Shown: positions 35,601 to 43,789 of the stretch, in pieces
Layout of the letters: every line of letters starts with the position of its first letter
Position numbering within the stretch: the stretch's first letter is position 1
Notes under the pieces: generated by a model
What the model saw: only the letters and a program-made list of their open reading frames with translations
Database searches by the model: none
What the model was told of the DNA's origin: nothing
Made by a program: the position numbers and the translations under genes
DNA from: Gari tellinella
Lineage: Eukaryota; Mollusca; Bivalvia; Cardiida; Psammobiidae
Assembly: GCA_922989275.2 (NCBI GenBank)
Contig: OV277857.1
Span: 1,364,001 to 1,428,000, forward strand
Direction: 5' to 3'
Length of the DNA: 64,000 nucleotides

Positions 35601-38600
35601 AAAGTCCCTTGCTTGCATCATAATTTGAAGTATTTTGGCAAAATATGGACCTTATGCCCCGGGCTATAAAGCAGATTGCACCTCAAAGGTGCATTCTGTT
35701 TTACTTTCAACCTGCTTTAAGTGGTCACCTGTCTGAAAAATTAGAAACAGACTATAGAGTAATGCGTTAATCTACCATACAAAGAATGATGACTGTTGAA
35801 ACTTAAGAAAAAATAATTACCCTTAAAATAAGACAAAATGTAGAAAGCCCTTGATAACCATCGTTCTGCATTAAGCAGTCACTAAGGTTTGGGTGATCAC
35901 ATTACACTATACAGTGGAACCCCTCCAAACCGGAACCTCTAAATACCGGAATTCTCTCTAAACCGGACAAAAGCTTTGCTCCCGTTTCAAAACCTTCTTT
36001 ATTTTACACATTACACCATAAATACGCCTTTTTACGTCTTTGATTTATTCCTACACTGAAGAAAATAGTTTATACATTCTAGCAGATGATAGCTTAAAGC
36101 AGGTTGAAAGTAAAGCCGCCCTAAGGCGCATTCTGCTTTACTTTAAACCTGTTTTAAGCGGTCAGCTATCTTCCATAGAAACAAACTATTTGGTAATGGG
36201 TTAAAACCCCTCTATACTGGAAATCCCTTTAAACCGGACATTTTTGTTGTCCCCGCACATGTCCGGTTTAGAGGGGTTTCACTGTACTCCCCTTTATCTA
36301 GAGCTAAAACAGCTAAATTTAGTATTAATTTATTTAGGGCAGAATTTGCTCGAATGAGCGACCTCTGTGTTACTATTCAAGCACATTACCACTAGACCAC
36401 AAATCCACCATAAACATTCATGATGTTTATAGTGTACACTTTTGTTGCTATTTATAGTTGTGTCAATGGGGCCCTACCGATATACAGAGTTACCCCGCAT
36501 GGAAAGTGTGATAAGAGTAGCGCCCCCGGAATGAGCGGTTGTTTCCGGTTCAATAGTGAAGTACACATAGTATCGAAAATCCTTTATCCTCAAACACGAA
36601 TTTGAGGAGATCGTCTGCTTGTTAGTGTAGAGCTTATATTATATACAGTAGAACCTGGCTATACATTATTGAAAGCGCAATCTCTCGTATTGTTCAATAA
36701 TAGAATTAAGACATGCATTTACTTTACCTACAATAAAACTTACACAAACTTCCATAGATATACCGTTCTATGCATATCATTTATTCATATGTTTATTAAA
36801 ATAAGTCATCAATCTGCACCTCAATAAATATGTTATACCTCCCAGCAGATGATAGCTTAAAGCAGAATATACCTTAACCTCCCGTTACATGGATGTGTCA
36901 TAGCACATTCTGGTTGCTGTTAATCAACCATAAACCCTACCCGCTATGAATACCTATCATTTAATTTATTACTTTAGCTGATTAAATAAGGAAAAATACC
37001 GTAGGAATGATCAATTATGCTAATAGCATGAAAAGGGTTAATATTTAAAAAAAAAAAATACTGCCTACTTTCTTGATAAAAGTTTAGAACATGATATCAA
37101 TTTTGACTTAAAACATATATGAGTGTGAAACAGTTCTACCCCTGATCAGCCTGTTAGTATATATGCTGCATCTTATCTGGTTCCAAACTTTTTATAAATG
37201 ATAGTGTTTTAAGCCTATTATAATTAGTGAACTGGTAAAAGATCAACAGAAATAAAGTTTTAATCTACTAAAACGATGGAATACATGCTTTACTTTCAAC
37301 ATTGAGTTTTCAATAGAGTACACATTTAATGATAGGAGAGGGGTTCTAAAGTATTTATGTTGTTAAAACGGTATGTATTTCATATTAACCCTTTAAATAC
37401 GCCTTTGGTTTATGCCTCCATTGAAGGAAAGAGTTCTAATTCAAAGGTTTTATTAGCATGAATGTGCAACATTAAAAACATTGAATATCCTAGCAGATGG
37501 TAGCTTAAAGCAAGCTGAAAGTAAAGTAGCATGTACTTTTCAATCTACCTTTAATGGACACCTGTCTTTCCAGGTAGGAACAGGTGATCGAGTAATGGGT
37601 TTACCCATTACCTAAACCAATTACCCCACAGCCCGTGTTAAGTATTGAATATAGGTCACCTCTTAAAGCAGGTTGAAAGTAAAACATAATGCGCCTTAAG
37701 GTGCACCCTGCTTTACTTTAATCCTGCTTTAAGGCACCACCCACTATGACATAAAATATCACCTATGTTTCATAATTATGACTGCTTAGTGCATGAAGAG
37801 GATTTATTTGCTTATGAAGGTGGAATTCATAAAAGGAGTAAAAGGCATAATGATGGGGGTAATGGGTTAAGCTTTTGCACATGAAGGAGTGCATGGTATA
37901 GGAGATTAAAATTTATTCCCCACATGAATAACAATGTGGATCCTATATAAAAAAAATAGTTTGGTGTGTTTTGATTCCAGCCTGTGTACCCAAGACTTAA
38001 GCTTCCGTTTTATGGCTTGTCATAGCAGAGATGACTCTTATCACGAATGAATTATAATGAGTTATAATTCATTCGTGCTCTTATGGGACAGCAGCTGCAC
38101 CCCAGTGGGGGGTCAGTATACAATTCGATTTCTAGCTAATTGGTTACTTCCTGTTGTTAGTTGTGATGATGCTTTGCGCTTTATGGCCCCTGGGCAGAAG
38201 CCTTGAGAGGTGAAATCCATGTGCGCTATGAGCATGACAGGCTGAACTATTTCTATGAAATTTCTGTCAACTAAAATCTGCTGGTATTATAATGAACAAA
38301 CAAAATATACATTTTTGAAGAAACTGTTTACCATTCAACATATTTTAAAAGATCAGTTTAACCCTTTGCCTAATGAATATTCCTGTCATTATTAATAACT
38401 GAATAATACAAAGTTTATGTTTAATACCGGTAATGTCTTAATAAATATCCCCTTTTTCACCTGTAATAGGCAGCATTTATAGACCTATAATGTCATTTAA
38501 GAACCAGAGAGGACAGTCATTGATTATAGAGACTGTTCCTATATAGTAACCATCTGATCAGGATCTACTTTTAATCCATGTTAACGTTCTTTTACCGAGG

Positions 38601-40917
38601 TGAAAACCCGTGTCTGTTAAGTATGTTAAAAGTCAGCTTCTTTGTTATATAGAAAAAGTATGATCAGTGCTACTTTCGATTTGCTAAAAACGATGAAATA
38701 AATAACCGTCGCATTTAACATTAAACAAAATTAATACATTAAAATACATAGGGATAAACGGGAGCTTGACTGCATATAGATATAGGTATCAAACTAATAA
38801 ACCGCATTCGATCTATTCTTTTCCGAATCGTTTATGACCGTTATCGACACCGTCTCAATGATGCGTTAACTAAACCGGAAACAACCTTTTCCTTATCAGG
38901 GGAGTTAACTCGTGATGAAAATTGGGATAACTCTGTAATGCGGTAGGGCCCCATTTCACTATAACTTTCACTACCGTAATCGCTTTTACAATTTCGTTTT
39001 GTTCGACTGAAATAATCCACCTGCAAAGAACTTGATTTCCCCTTTGTTGTTTTTAGCACAGAGCATGGTTTAAGTCGATGCAGAATCAGTGTCCATACCA
39101 GATTTAATATCTTTATAAATTTTTAAAAATAGTTAACATATCTGAATGAAAAAACGTAGTTACCAAAATATATGTAACACGTACAGTTGCGTGTCGGTCA
39201 TTTTAGAGATTTCTCACTTTTAAAAAAAATCAGCAATACCCATCCCTAGTTTTGTTTGTGGTTTTCTCAGCTGTAATTTTACTGATAATTTACTAGATAC
39301 ATGGGCCGTCCAGTGATGAGTTCACCAGGGCTGTATGATCCAACCACAATAATGAATGCTGATGAGCTCAACCGAGCAGTGAAAGAAGGCTGGATAAAGC
39401 TAGCATTCTATCTCATCTCCTTCTTCTACTACTTGTACAGGTAAAATAGTTAATCCTTTCTCCCATAGATGTGCCTTTTAGCGCATTCAGTTTATTCTTC
39501 CACAGAAGAAAATAGTTTCAATTTATACAGTCATGAACGTACCATAATAGATATTTTATTTATCCTATTGATGATGCCCCTGCATCTTAATCTAAATACC
39601 TATGATGATAATGATGATGATCATAGTAGATTATACCTTAACCCTTTCCCGCATAGAAGCGCCTTTTAGGGAATATGATGTATTCCTCCGCTAAAGAAAA
39701 TAGTTCCAATTTAATCAGTCATGAATATCTATTATAGGGAATAATTTCTATATTCTTGCACATGCTAGCTTAAAGCAGGCTGAAAGTAAGCAGAATGCGC
39801 CTTAAGGCGCATTCTGCTTTACTTTCAACCTGCTTTAAGAAGTCACATATCTTCAATACTAGAAATAGACTATCAGGTAAAGGGTTAAAGCAGTCTGAAA
39901 GTAAAGCATTCTGTGTTACTTTCAGCTAGAACCTACATTAAGCGCTCACCTGTTTTCCAAACTACAAACAGAGTATGGGGTTAAAGGTTAAAGTAGTGTT
40001 AATCCATGAATGGGTCAATGCTTGTCTTTGATTTAATACTTCAGTCATAGCCACCTCAGTTCTTTTACTTTTTATGTAATTATCAAATGATAAAGATTTT
40101 TTCTATATAACAATAATGTCTATTTGTGTGCCATTATAAAGCATGAATATTCTCTCTGTGATCATCATAGAGGCATTGAAGAGCAATACCTATCTGAGCA
40201 CAGCATGTTCCTTTTCAAAAGTTTCTAATGACTAGGAGGAAATTGGTCACGAGTCTACTGTTTTACCCCAGTTCATCCATCTGTTTGTTTGCTAGAGTTG
40301 AATGTGTTAACCCTTTACTCCATAGACATAGGGTGTTTTTGCGACTTTAATTCATTCCTCCACTGAAGAAAATAGGTCTAAATTATATAGTCATGAATTA
40401 TGTATCCTAAGAAATATTCGCTATTTTCTACCAGATATAGCTTATAGCAGGCTGAAAGTAAAGCAGAATGTGCCTTAACCCATTACCTGATAGCCTGTTT
40501 CTAGTTTTGAAAATAGGTGACTACTTAAAGAAGGTTGAAAGTAAAGCAGAATGCGCCCTAAGGCGCATTCTGCTTTACTTTCAGCCTGCTTTAAGCTATC
40601 ATGTGCTATAACATAGAAAATATTTCCTATAATACATATTCAATACTGATTAAATTGGAACTATATTCTTCAGCAGAAGAATAAATCATATCCGCTAAAA
40701 GGCGCTTCTATTGGGGAAAGGGTTAAGGCACATTCTGCTTTACTTTCAACCTGCATTAAGTGGTCACCTATCTCTAATACTAGAAAAGAGGCTATGGGGT
40801 AAATAAAATTGATTTATTTGACTTATAAAAATAATTTACTTTGGTTTTGGTATGTGTTAAACGGACTGTATATCTTTTATTTTCAGTATGATCTACGTTC
40901 TGGTATCATCATCATAA
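23560..40917 (+). CDS. CNIH1: Cornichon family ER cargo receptor, complete five-exon gene
   Basis: Exons 23560-23640, 29550-29618, 30621-30733, 39297-39440 and 40887-40917 encode 145 aa; human CNIH1 has 144. All introns are GT-AG with matching phases. The start [13 protein letters not shown] is the family N terminus. Conserved blocks follow: [19 protein letters not shown] (28-46), LVLPEY (51-56), RPVMS...[12 protein letters not shown] (about 92-109) and the C-terminal [14 protein letters not shown]. The hydrophobic stretches are about 7-27, 58-82 and 119-141. It lacks the extra loop of CNIH2/3 between N49-P50 and L51, so it groups with CNIH1, fly cornichon and yeast Erv14. That group loads selected membrane and secreted cargo, such as TGF-alpha-like ligands, into COPII vesicles at the ER. 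Introns are long (5.9, 1.0, 8.6 and 1.4 kb) and full of transposons. Confidence 0.97.
24000..24420. other. Unassigned GC-richer segment in CNIH1 intron 1
   Basis: Base composition differs from the surrounding intron (GCCTGCCACGCTTAGCGGCT, GCACGTCTCGGCGGGCAGAG). No long ORF. It could be part of a retroelement or a foreign insertion; I see nothing that names it. Confidence 0.35.
24498..24600. repeat. Minisatellite GGGTCAAATCGGCC
   Basis: Four or more degenerate copies of GGGTCAAATCGGCCC with spacer AAAACCAAATCAGACC. An inverted relative lies at 29290-29392 in the same intron. Confidence 0.7.
24652..26609 (+). mobile_element. G1/G3 mosaic element
   Basis: It starts TTTTTAGCTCACCTGAGCCG and ends GGGGCTCTTGTTTA. 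Inside are an H2-like hairpin (25132-25197), a second at about 25527-25590, a GTTT-rich tract near 25450-25490, and G1 units with CCCCTGGGGTCAAAATTGG. The order suggests a G3 element into which a G1 was inserted. Confidence 0.6.
26610..27360. other. CNIH1 intron 1, fragments only
   Basis: A one-sided H2 core (AACACAGTTTGGATCCTGAT near 26720) and another at about 27003 are all I can assign. Confidence 0.4.
27376..27478. repeat. 103-bp hairpin with GGGGGCGTAGCCCCC tip
   Basis: Arms AGGTTAGACCATGGTTGC and GCAACCATGGTCTAACCT enclose CGAATAAACGA/TCGTTTATTCG and a tip CGAGGGGGCGTAGCCCCCGA. Only a few mismatches. The GC-rich tip in AT-rich intron is distinctive. Confidence 0.8.
27950..29075. repeat. 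Inverted repeat pair in CNIH1 intron 1
   Basis: GTTCGCCCTAGTTTGCCAGC ... AAGGGCTCTATTTC (27949-27991) returns inverted as GAAATAGAGCCCTTTTATTG ... ACTAGGGTGAAC (29003-29080). The arms are about 1 kb apart, so this may be a foldback element. The interior has no long ORF. Confidence 0.55.
29132..29232. repeat. 101-bp hairpin with CGCTCCCTACGGTCGC tip
   Basis: AGTTATAGTTCATTT and its inverse AATGAACTATAACT bound the unit. Inner arms GAAAATTATGCAACATAACC and GGTTATATTGCATAATTTTC pair, with a TCGCTCCCTACGGTCGCTCC tip. Confidence 0.8.
29290..29392. repeat. Minisatellite GGGCCGATTTGACCC
   Basis: Tandem GGCCGATTTGACCCGGTCC units alternate with GATTTGGTTTTGGG. It is the inverse of the array at 24498-24600. 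It lies 160 nt upstream of CNIH1 exon 2. Confidence 0.75.
29550..29618 (+). CDS. CNIH1: CNIH1 exon 2
   Basis: 23 codons after [30 protein letters not shown] then SLNP. Donor GTAAGT, phase 0 on both sides. This is the most conserved block of the family. Confidence 0.97.
29690..30300. repeat. Foldback relic and H1 fragments in CNIH1 intron 2
   Basis: A decayed relative of the 30322 element (GGACTCCAGTGAGTAAATTC, CATAGGCTTTAGTGCAG) is followed by an H1 at about 29990-30200 (hairpin partly lost, TTAA at the right) and a stray H1 hairpin at 30200-30275. Confidence 0.6.
30322..30499. repeat. 178-bp foldback MITE
   Basis: Ends CAGGGCTCCAGATAAGGGGA and the inverse TCCCCCTTATCTGGAGCCCTG (30479-30499). 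Inner arms (CTATGGTGTCACTACTC, AACACCATAGGATTTAGCG) also pair. Relatives at about 820-870 and 29690-29890. Confidence 0.72.
30621..30733 (+). CDS. CNIH1: CNIH1 exon 3
   Basis: 113 nt after [31 protein letters not shown] ... AYHIK, plus two bases of the split R88 codon. The donor GTAAGA lies 22 nt before an H4 element. Confidence 0.96.
30756..30957. repeat. H4 element, complete
   Basis: TA (30754-30755, 30958-30959) flanks CAGTAAAACCTCGCTATTA and TAATAGAGAGGTTTTACTG. The hairpin core at about 30827-30896 is nearly perfect, tip AAGCTCCAAAAGGAGCTT. It sits just inside intron 3. Confidence 0.88.
31119..35666. mobile_element. 4.55-kb foldback with TAA target duplication
   Basis: Termini TAGCCCGGGGCATAAG and CTTATGCCCCGGGCTA are flanked by TAA (31116-31118 and 35667-35669). 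The arms are about 1.05 kb each (to about 32190 and from about 34560), and include paired ATGGCGGCCATTTT blocks and TGCCATGG blocks. A 3-bp TAA duplication fits PIF/Harbinger, though this family is only inferred. The 2.4-kb centre has short broken frames and a G-type end (GTGAGCGATATAGGGGGTTT near 32942) but no intact transposase. It lies in CNIH1 intron 3. Confidence 0.78.
32975..33560 (+). pseudogene. Decayed coding-like segment inside the foldback
   Basis: Broken frames read like protein: [20 protein letters not shown] to CSDDT (stop at 33097-33099). Farther on come [20 protein letters not shown]... (stop), then ESDKVDI and [20 protein letters not shown] in another frame. At least two stops and shifts separate them. 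This could be a captured host gene piece or transposase remnant; I cannot name it. Confidence 0.3.
35912..36284. mobile_element. TA-flanked mariner-type MITE carrying an H1 insertion
   Basis: Ends CAGTGGAACCCCTCCAAACC and the inverse GGTTTAGAGGGGTTTCACTG, next to TA (35910-35911 and 36285-36286). Subterminal CTCTAAACCGGAC repeats. An H1 of about 200 bp (about 36004-36200; right TTAA 36201-36204) interrupts it. Confidence 0.82.
36645..37040. repeat. Fragments of H4 and decayed H1
   Basis: An H4 end (TACAGTAGAACCTGGCTATA, 36647) and a badly decayed H1 (GATGATAGCTTAAAGCAGAA, 36848) are seen; no complete unit. Confidence 0.45.
37388..37866. repeat. Two adjacent H1 copies
   Basis: The first (37388 to about 37598) follows TTAA and has lost its right arm. 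The second (about 37621-37866) ends GGGGGTAATGGG then TTAA (37867-37870), hairpin at about 37663-37733, centre GCGCCTTAAGGTGC. Confidence 0.72.
38042..38077. repeat. Perfect 16-bp arm palindrome
   Basis: CACGAATGAATTATAA, spacer TGAG, then its exact inverse. It has no visible link to the H families. Confidence 0.85.
39297..39440 (+). CDS. CNIH1: CNIH1 exon 4
   Basis: 144 nt after TTTACTAG, completing R88 and coding [20 protein letters not shown] ... FFYYLY, plus AG of a serine codon. Donor GTAAAA. Confidence 0.96.
39445..39990. repeat. H1 fragment, complete H1, H1 fragment
   Basis: A half copy at about 39453-39590. A complete copy at 39642-39884 (TTAA 39638-39641 and 39885-39888; hairpin about 39770-39838, centre GCGCCTTAAGGCGC). 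A right-hand fragment to about 39990. All lie in CNIH1 intron 4. Confidence 0.82.
40311..40803. repeat. H1 split exactly at its hairpin centre by another H1
   Basis: The outer left arm ends GCAGAATGTGCC and the right arm starts GGCACATTCTGC. The TTAA between them (40475-40478, again 40723-40726) flanks a complete 244-bp H1 (40479-40722). The outer copy lies next to TTAA 40307-40310 of an H3-type end. Confidence 0.92.
40887..40917 (+). CDS. CNIH1: CNIH1 exon 5
   Basis: 31 nt after TTATTTTCAG: completes a serine, then MIYVLVSSS and TAA (40915-40917), the family C terminus. Confidence 0.95.
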
Positions 40918-41028
40918 CAGCTGAACATTAGATGGCAAGGACTGCAGGAGTATTGTGAACAAAGATCAACAGCAGCACTGTATAGTGACAGGAGCCAATG
41001 AACAGTGGACACAGATTATCTATATTAA

Positions 41029-41276
41029 CTCATACAGGAAACTTTAAATGAACAATTCCAGTCCCCAGTTAATGTCTAGTCCATTTATGACTATTTCTAT
41101 TTGTTTTCTGCAATACATTTCCAAATGACAAACAGTGCAGACCCTGATCAGAGGGCTCCTACAGGAGCCCTCTGATTAGGGTCTGAACTGTTTGCATAGG
41201 AAAAGTGTTTTCTTACACTTTACAGGTACAGTGTTTGTTAATGACAAGTGTACTCGTTGCTAGATATAAATGTGTT
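41029..41276. repeat. H3 element in the likely CNIH1 3' UTR
   Basis: It follows TTAA (41025-41028) and ends near GTGTTATCC. Hairpin 41129-41194: CAAACAGTGCAGACCCTGAT ... with spacer-free CTCCTACAGGAG tip and two mismatches. Confidence 0.78.
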
Positions 41277-41335
41277 ATCCTTTTCCTCCATACAAACACC
41301 ATATGACACCTTTCCCTCTTCCTCTACATAAGGTC

Positions 41336-41341
41336 AATAAA
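41336..41341 (+). terminator. Possible CNIH1 polyadenylation signal
   Basis: AATAAA 419 nt after the stop. If used, the H3 hairpin at 41129-41194 would be in the mRNA. Confidence 0.4.
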
Positions 41342-41344
41342 TGG

Positions 41345-41900
41345 ATATTTGTTATTGCTATTGAATACAGGTGGTCGCTTAAAGCAAGATGAAAGTAAAA
41401 CAGAAAGCTCCTAAGGCTCCTGTTTCATTTTCATCTGGCTATAAGCAGTAGGGGTGTAACGATTCGGCGGTGTACCGATATATTGCGGTGTGAGCTGAAT
41501 AATATTGCCCCGCGGTTCAGATTCAGAAAAACCGATTTTCTTTGCCTTATTTAAAAACGGTAAAAGAATGGACAAACTTACTTTTTGTTTCGCGGAATTG
41601 TTTTCAAAACAAAGCGTAGTAGACGCATCCGGTGTTTTATCCATATCCCTAGCCGGTGTAACAGTACTATTTCGTTTCCGTTTAATCTCGCTCAACGAGA
41701 CGCTCTTATTAAGAAACAAGCAGCGAATCAAGGGCCTGGTTGAACAAGATTAATACAGTAAACACAATGGCAGATGCTTGTTCCATACTTACACGGTATA
41801 TTGCAATATATTGCGATTCGATTTCTCCGTATTGCGATAAACTGCGATGCGGGTTTCGGCGAATTGTTACACCCCTAATAAGCAGCAACCAACATTAACC
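41345..41900. repeat. H4 core interrupted by a hAT element
   Basis: GCTTAAAGCAAGATGAAAGT ... TCATTTTCATCTGGCTATAAG is an H4-type hairpin (about 41380-41445) with no clean ends. The hAT element enters at its right base. Confidence 0.6.
41449..41877. mobile_element. Non-autonomous hAT element, 429 bp
   Basis: Ends TAGGGGTGTAACGATTCG and CGAATTGTTACACCCCTA. The 8-bp duplication ATAAGCAG is perfect (41441-41448 and 41878-41885), which is diagnostic of hAT. TATTGCAATATATTGCGATT-type subterminal repeats are present. The two overlapping ORFs inside do not look like transposase. Confidence 0.92.
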
Positions 41901-41924
41901 CATAACTTAATAAGGCATTATTGC

Positions 41925-42531
41925 CATGACCCCATAGCCTGTTTCTAGTATTAACTACAGGTGATCACTTCAAACAGATTAAAAGTAAAGCAGAATGCGC
42001 CTGATTTAAGCTACTATCTGCCAGAATATAGAAAATATTTCTTATGATGCATGATTATTTTAGTATAATTTTGAAGAATAACTCAGAGGCATAAAAAGGT
42101 GTATTTATGGGGTAATGGGTACACAAGTGGATATAGGTTTTTGAATATGGAGGAAAGGGTTAAAAGGTCTACATGTACATTTGTACTACAGAAACACCCA
42201 GCTATTCCAAACACTCCATGCAGTGATGGTGTGATAAACAGGTCGTAACTTAAATAGGTTACATTGCTTATTAACCCACTACCCCATAGCCTGTTTATAG
42301 TTTTTGGAGTCAGGTGGTCACTTAAAGCCAGTTAAAAGTAAAGCAGAATGCGCCTCAAGGCACATTCTGCTTTACTTTTAGCCTGCTTTAAGCTACCACC
42401 TTCTAGGAGATGGAAAATATTCTTTATGATGCATATTCATGAATGCATCAATTGGAACTACATGTACATGTATTTTCTTCAGTGGGGGGATAAATAAAAT
42501 GCATAAAAGGGCATATCTATGGAGTGATGGG
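41925..42531. repeat. Decayed H1 and complete H1
   Basis: The first (41925-42120) has lost most of its hairpin. The second (42275-42531) lies between TTAA 42271-42274 and 42532-42535, hairpin at about 42323-42392, centre GCGCCTCAAGGCAC. Confidence 0.8.
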
Positions 42532-42552
42532 TTAATATCCAGAATAAGAATA

Positions 42553-42757
42553 CAGTAGAACCTGTCTATAACGGCCACTAAATTATGTTAATTATTTTTT
42601 GTTTATGACAGGTGACTGCTTAAAGCAAGGTGACAGTTAAACAGAAAGCTCCTTTAGGAGCTTTCTGTTTCACTGTCACCTTGCTTTAAGCTGTCACCTG
42701 TCTTTTATACATCTAATTAGCATTTATTTTAGTGGTCGTTATAGAGAGGTTTTACTG
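42553..42757. repeat. H4 element, complete
   Basis: TA on both sides (42551-42552 and 42758-42759), 205 bp. Ends CAGTAGAACCTGTCTATAAC and TTATAGAGAGGTTTTACTG. Hairpin 42606-42702 with outer GACAGGTGAC/GTCACCTGTC arms and AAGCTCCTTTAGGAGCTT tip; one mismatch in the inner stem. Confidence 0.9.
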
Positions 42758-43019
42758 TAGATGCATTTTTATTTAATTCTTTTTTAACATAGCATATAAT
42801 GTGCATACAGTAAAAGCTGTGTTAAGCTGCCACTTTAAACATCTTAAATTGACAGCTGATATGCTTTAAAGCATTATTAAAGCAAATACTCATCTTTGGA
42901 GAACTCATTTCCTTATCATTAAGTGGCTACTTCACACAGGTTTCACTGTTATTTATAATATTATTGCACGTATGAGATCCATTCAGGCTGTTTGAAATCC
43001 TAGTTGTTAGCTCACCTGG

Positions 43020-43425
43020 CTTAACCTTATACCTCATAGCCTGATTCTAGTATTGAACATTGGGTGACCACTTTAAGCAGGCTGAAAGCCTGCATTAAGC
43101 TTAACATCTGCTAAAATATTTCTTATGATACAGCCATATTCATAACTGTGTAAATTGAAAATAATTTTTTCAGTGGAGGAATTAATTTAACCCTTAGCCC
43201 GCCAAATAAATTGTCGTCTGCTATATTTCTCGTCTGCTTCAACTTTCAAAGTGCTTCAAAGTTGCTCAAAATTGCTGAAAATGTTGTCCGAGTTCAAACA
43301 GCTTGGATCCGGATGAGACGCCGAGTTACTCGGCGTCTCATCCGGATCCAAGCTGTTTGCATATGGAGCTATAATCGTGAGTGGCAGGCTAAGGGTTAAG
43401 GCATTCAAAAACGTATTAATGGATT
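43020..43425. repeat. H1 with an H2 inserted
   Basis: The H1 has a collapsed hairpin (AGCAGGCTGAAAGCCTGC) and is cut near its right end at TTAA (43187-43190) by the H2 at 43191-43395; it resumes GGCATTCAAAAACG. Confidence 0.8.
43191..43395. repeat. H2 element with a perfect 65-bp hairpin
   Basis: 205 bp. Ends CCCTTAGCCCGCC and GGCAGGCTAAGGG, TTAA at 43187-43190 and 43396-43399. Core 43295-43359 has two exact 32-base arms around one T (tip GCCGAGTTACTCGGC). Confidence 0.92.
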
Positions 43426-43507
43426 AAAGACCAGGTGAGATCTAAAATACTGCTTGGCATCAATCATCTATCCATTAGACTTCAAACAACTACATGTATA
43501 ATTATAA

Positions 43508-43754
43508 ATCCATTACTCCATAGATACACATTGTTAGGCTTTTAATTCATTCCTCCACTGAAGAAAATTCTTCCATTTTATACAGTTATGAATATGCAGC
43601 ATAAATAATATTTTCTTTATCCTAGCAGATGAAAGCTTAAAGCAGGCTGAAAGTAAAGCAGAAAGCATCTTAAGGTGCATTCAACTTTACTTCCAACCAT
43701 CTTTAAGTGACCACCTGTCTTAAAACTAGAAAAAGCCTATGGAGTACTGGGCTA
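43508..43754. repeat. H1 element, decayed ends
   Basis: CCATTACTCCATAG to TATGGAGTACTGGG. Hairpin at about 43638-43707, right arm with several substitutions. Confidence 0.72.
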
Positions 43755-43760
43755 ATCTTT

Positions 43761-43787
43761 CCCCCCCCCCCCCCCCCCCCCCCCCCC
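43761..43787. repeat. Poly-C run of 27
   Basis: An uninterrupted run of 27 C at the junction of two H1 copies. The length is likely variable and error-prone in sequencing. Confidence 0.9.
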
Positions 43788-43789
43788 AA

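Larger units (their letters stand above)
30993..35766. repeat. H1 element interrupted by a 4.5-kb foldback
   Basis: The left half begins CCCGTTACCCCATA after TTAA (30989-30992); the right half ends AGAGTAATGCG before TTAA (35767-35770). The hairpin left arm breaks at GAAAGTAA (31118) and continues at TAAAGCAGATTGCACC (35667). Confidence 0.85.
36440..38965. repeat. Inverted repeat pair in CNIH1 intron 3
   Basis: GGGGCCCTACCGATATACAG ... GTTGTTTCCGGTTC (36469-36553) returns inverted near 38868-38955 (AACCGGAAACAACC ... TGCGGTAGGGCCCC). The 2.3 kb between holds H1 copies, so the two arms may be ends of one large element. Confidence 0.5.

Noticed and set aside
41411..41753. Overlapping ORFs of 106 and 82 codons as genes or transposase
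   Set aside because: They lie almost wholly in the 429-bp hAT MITE on opposite strands and show no hAT transposase motif.
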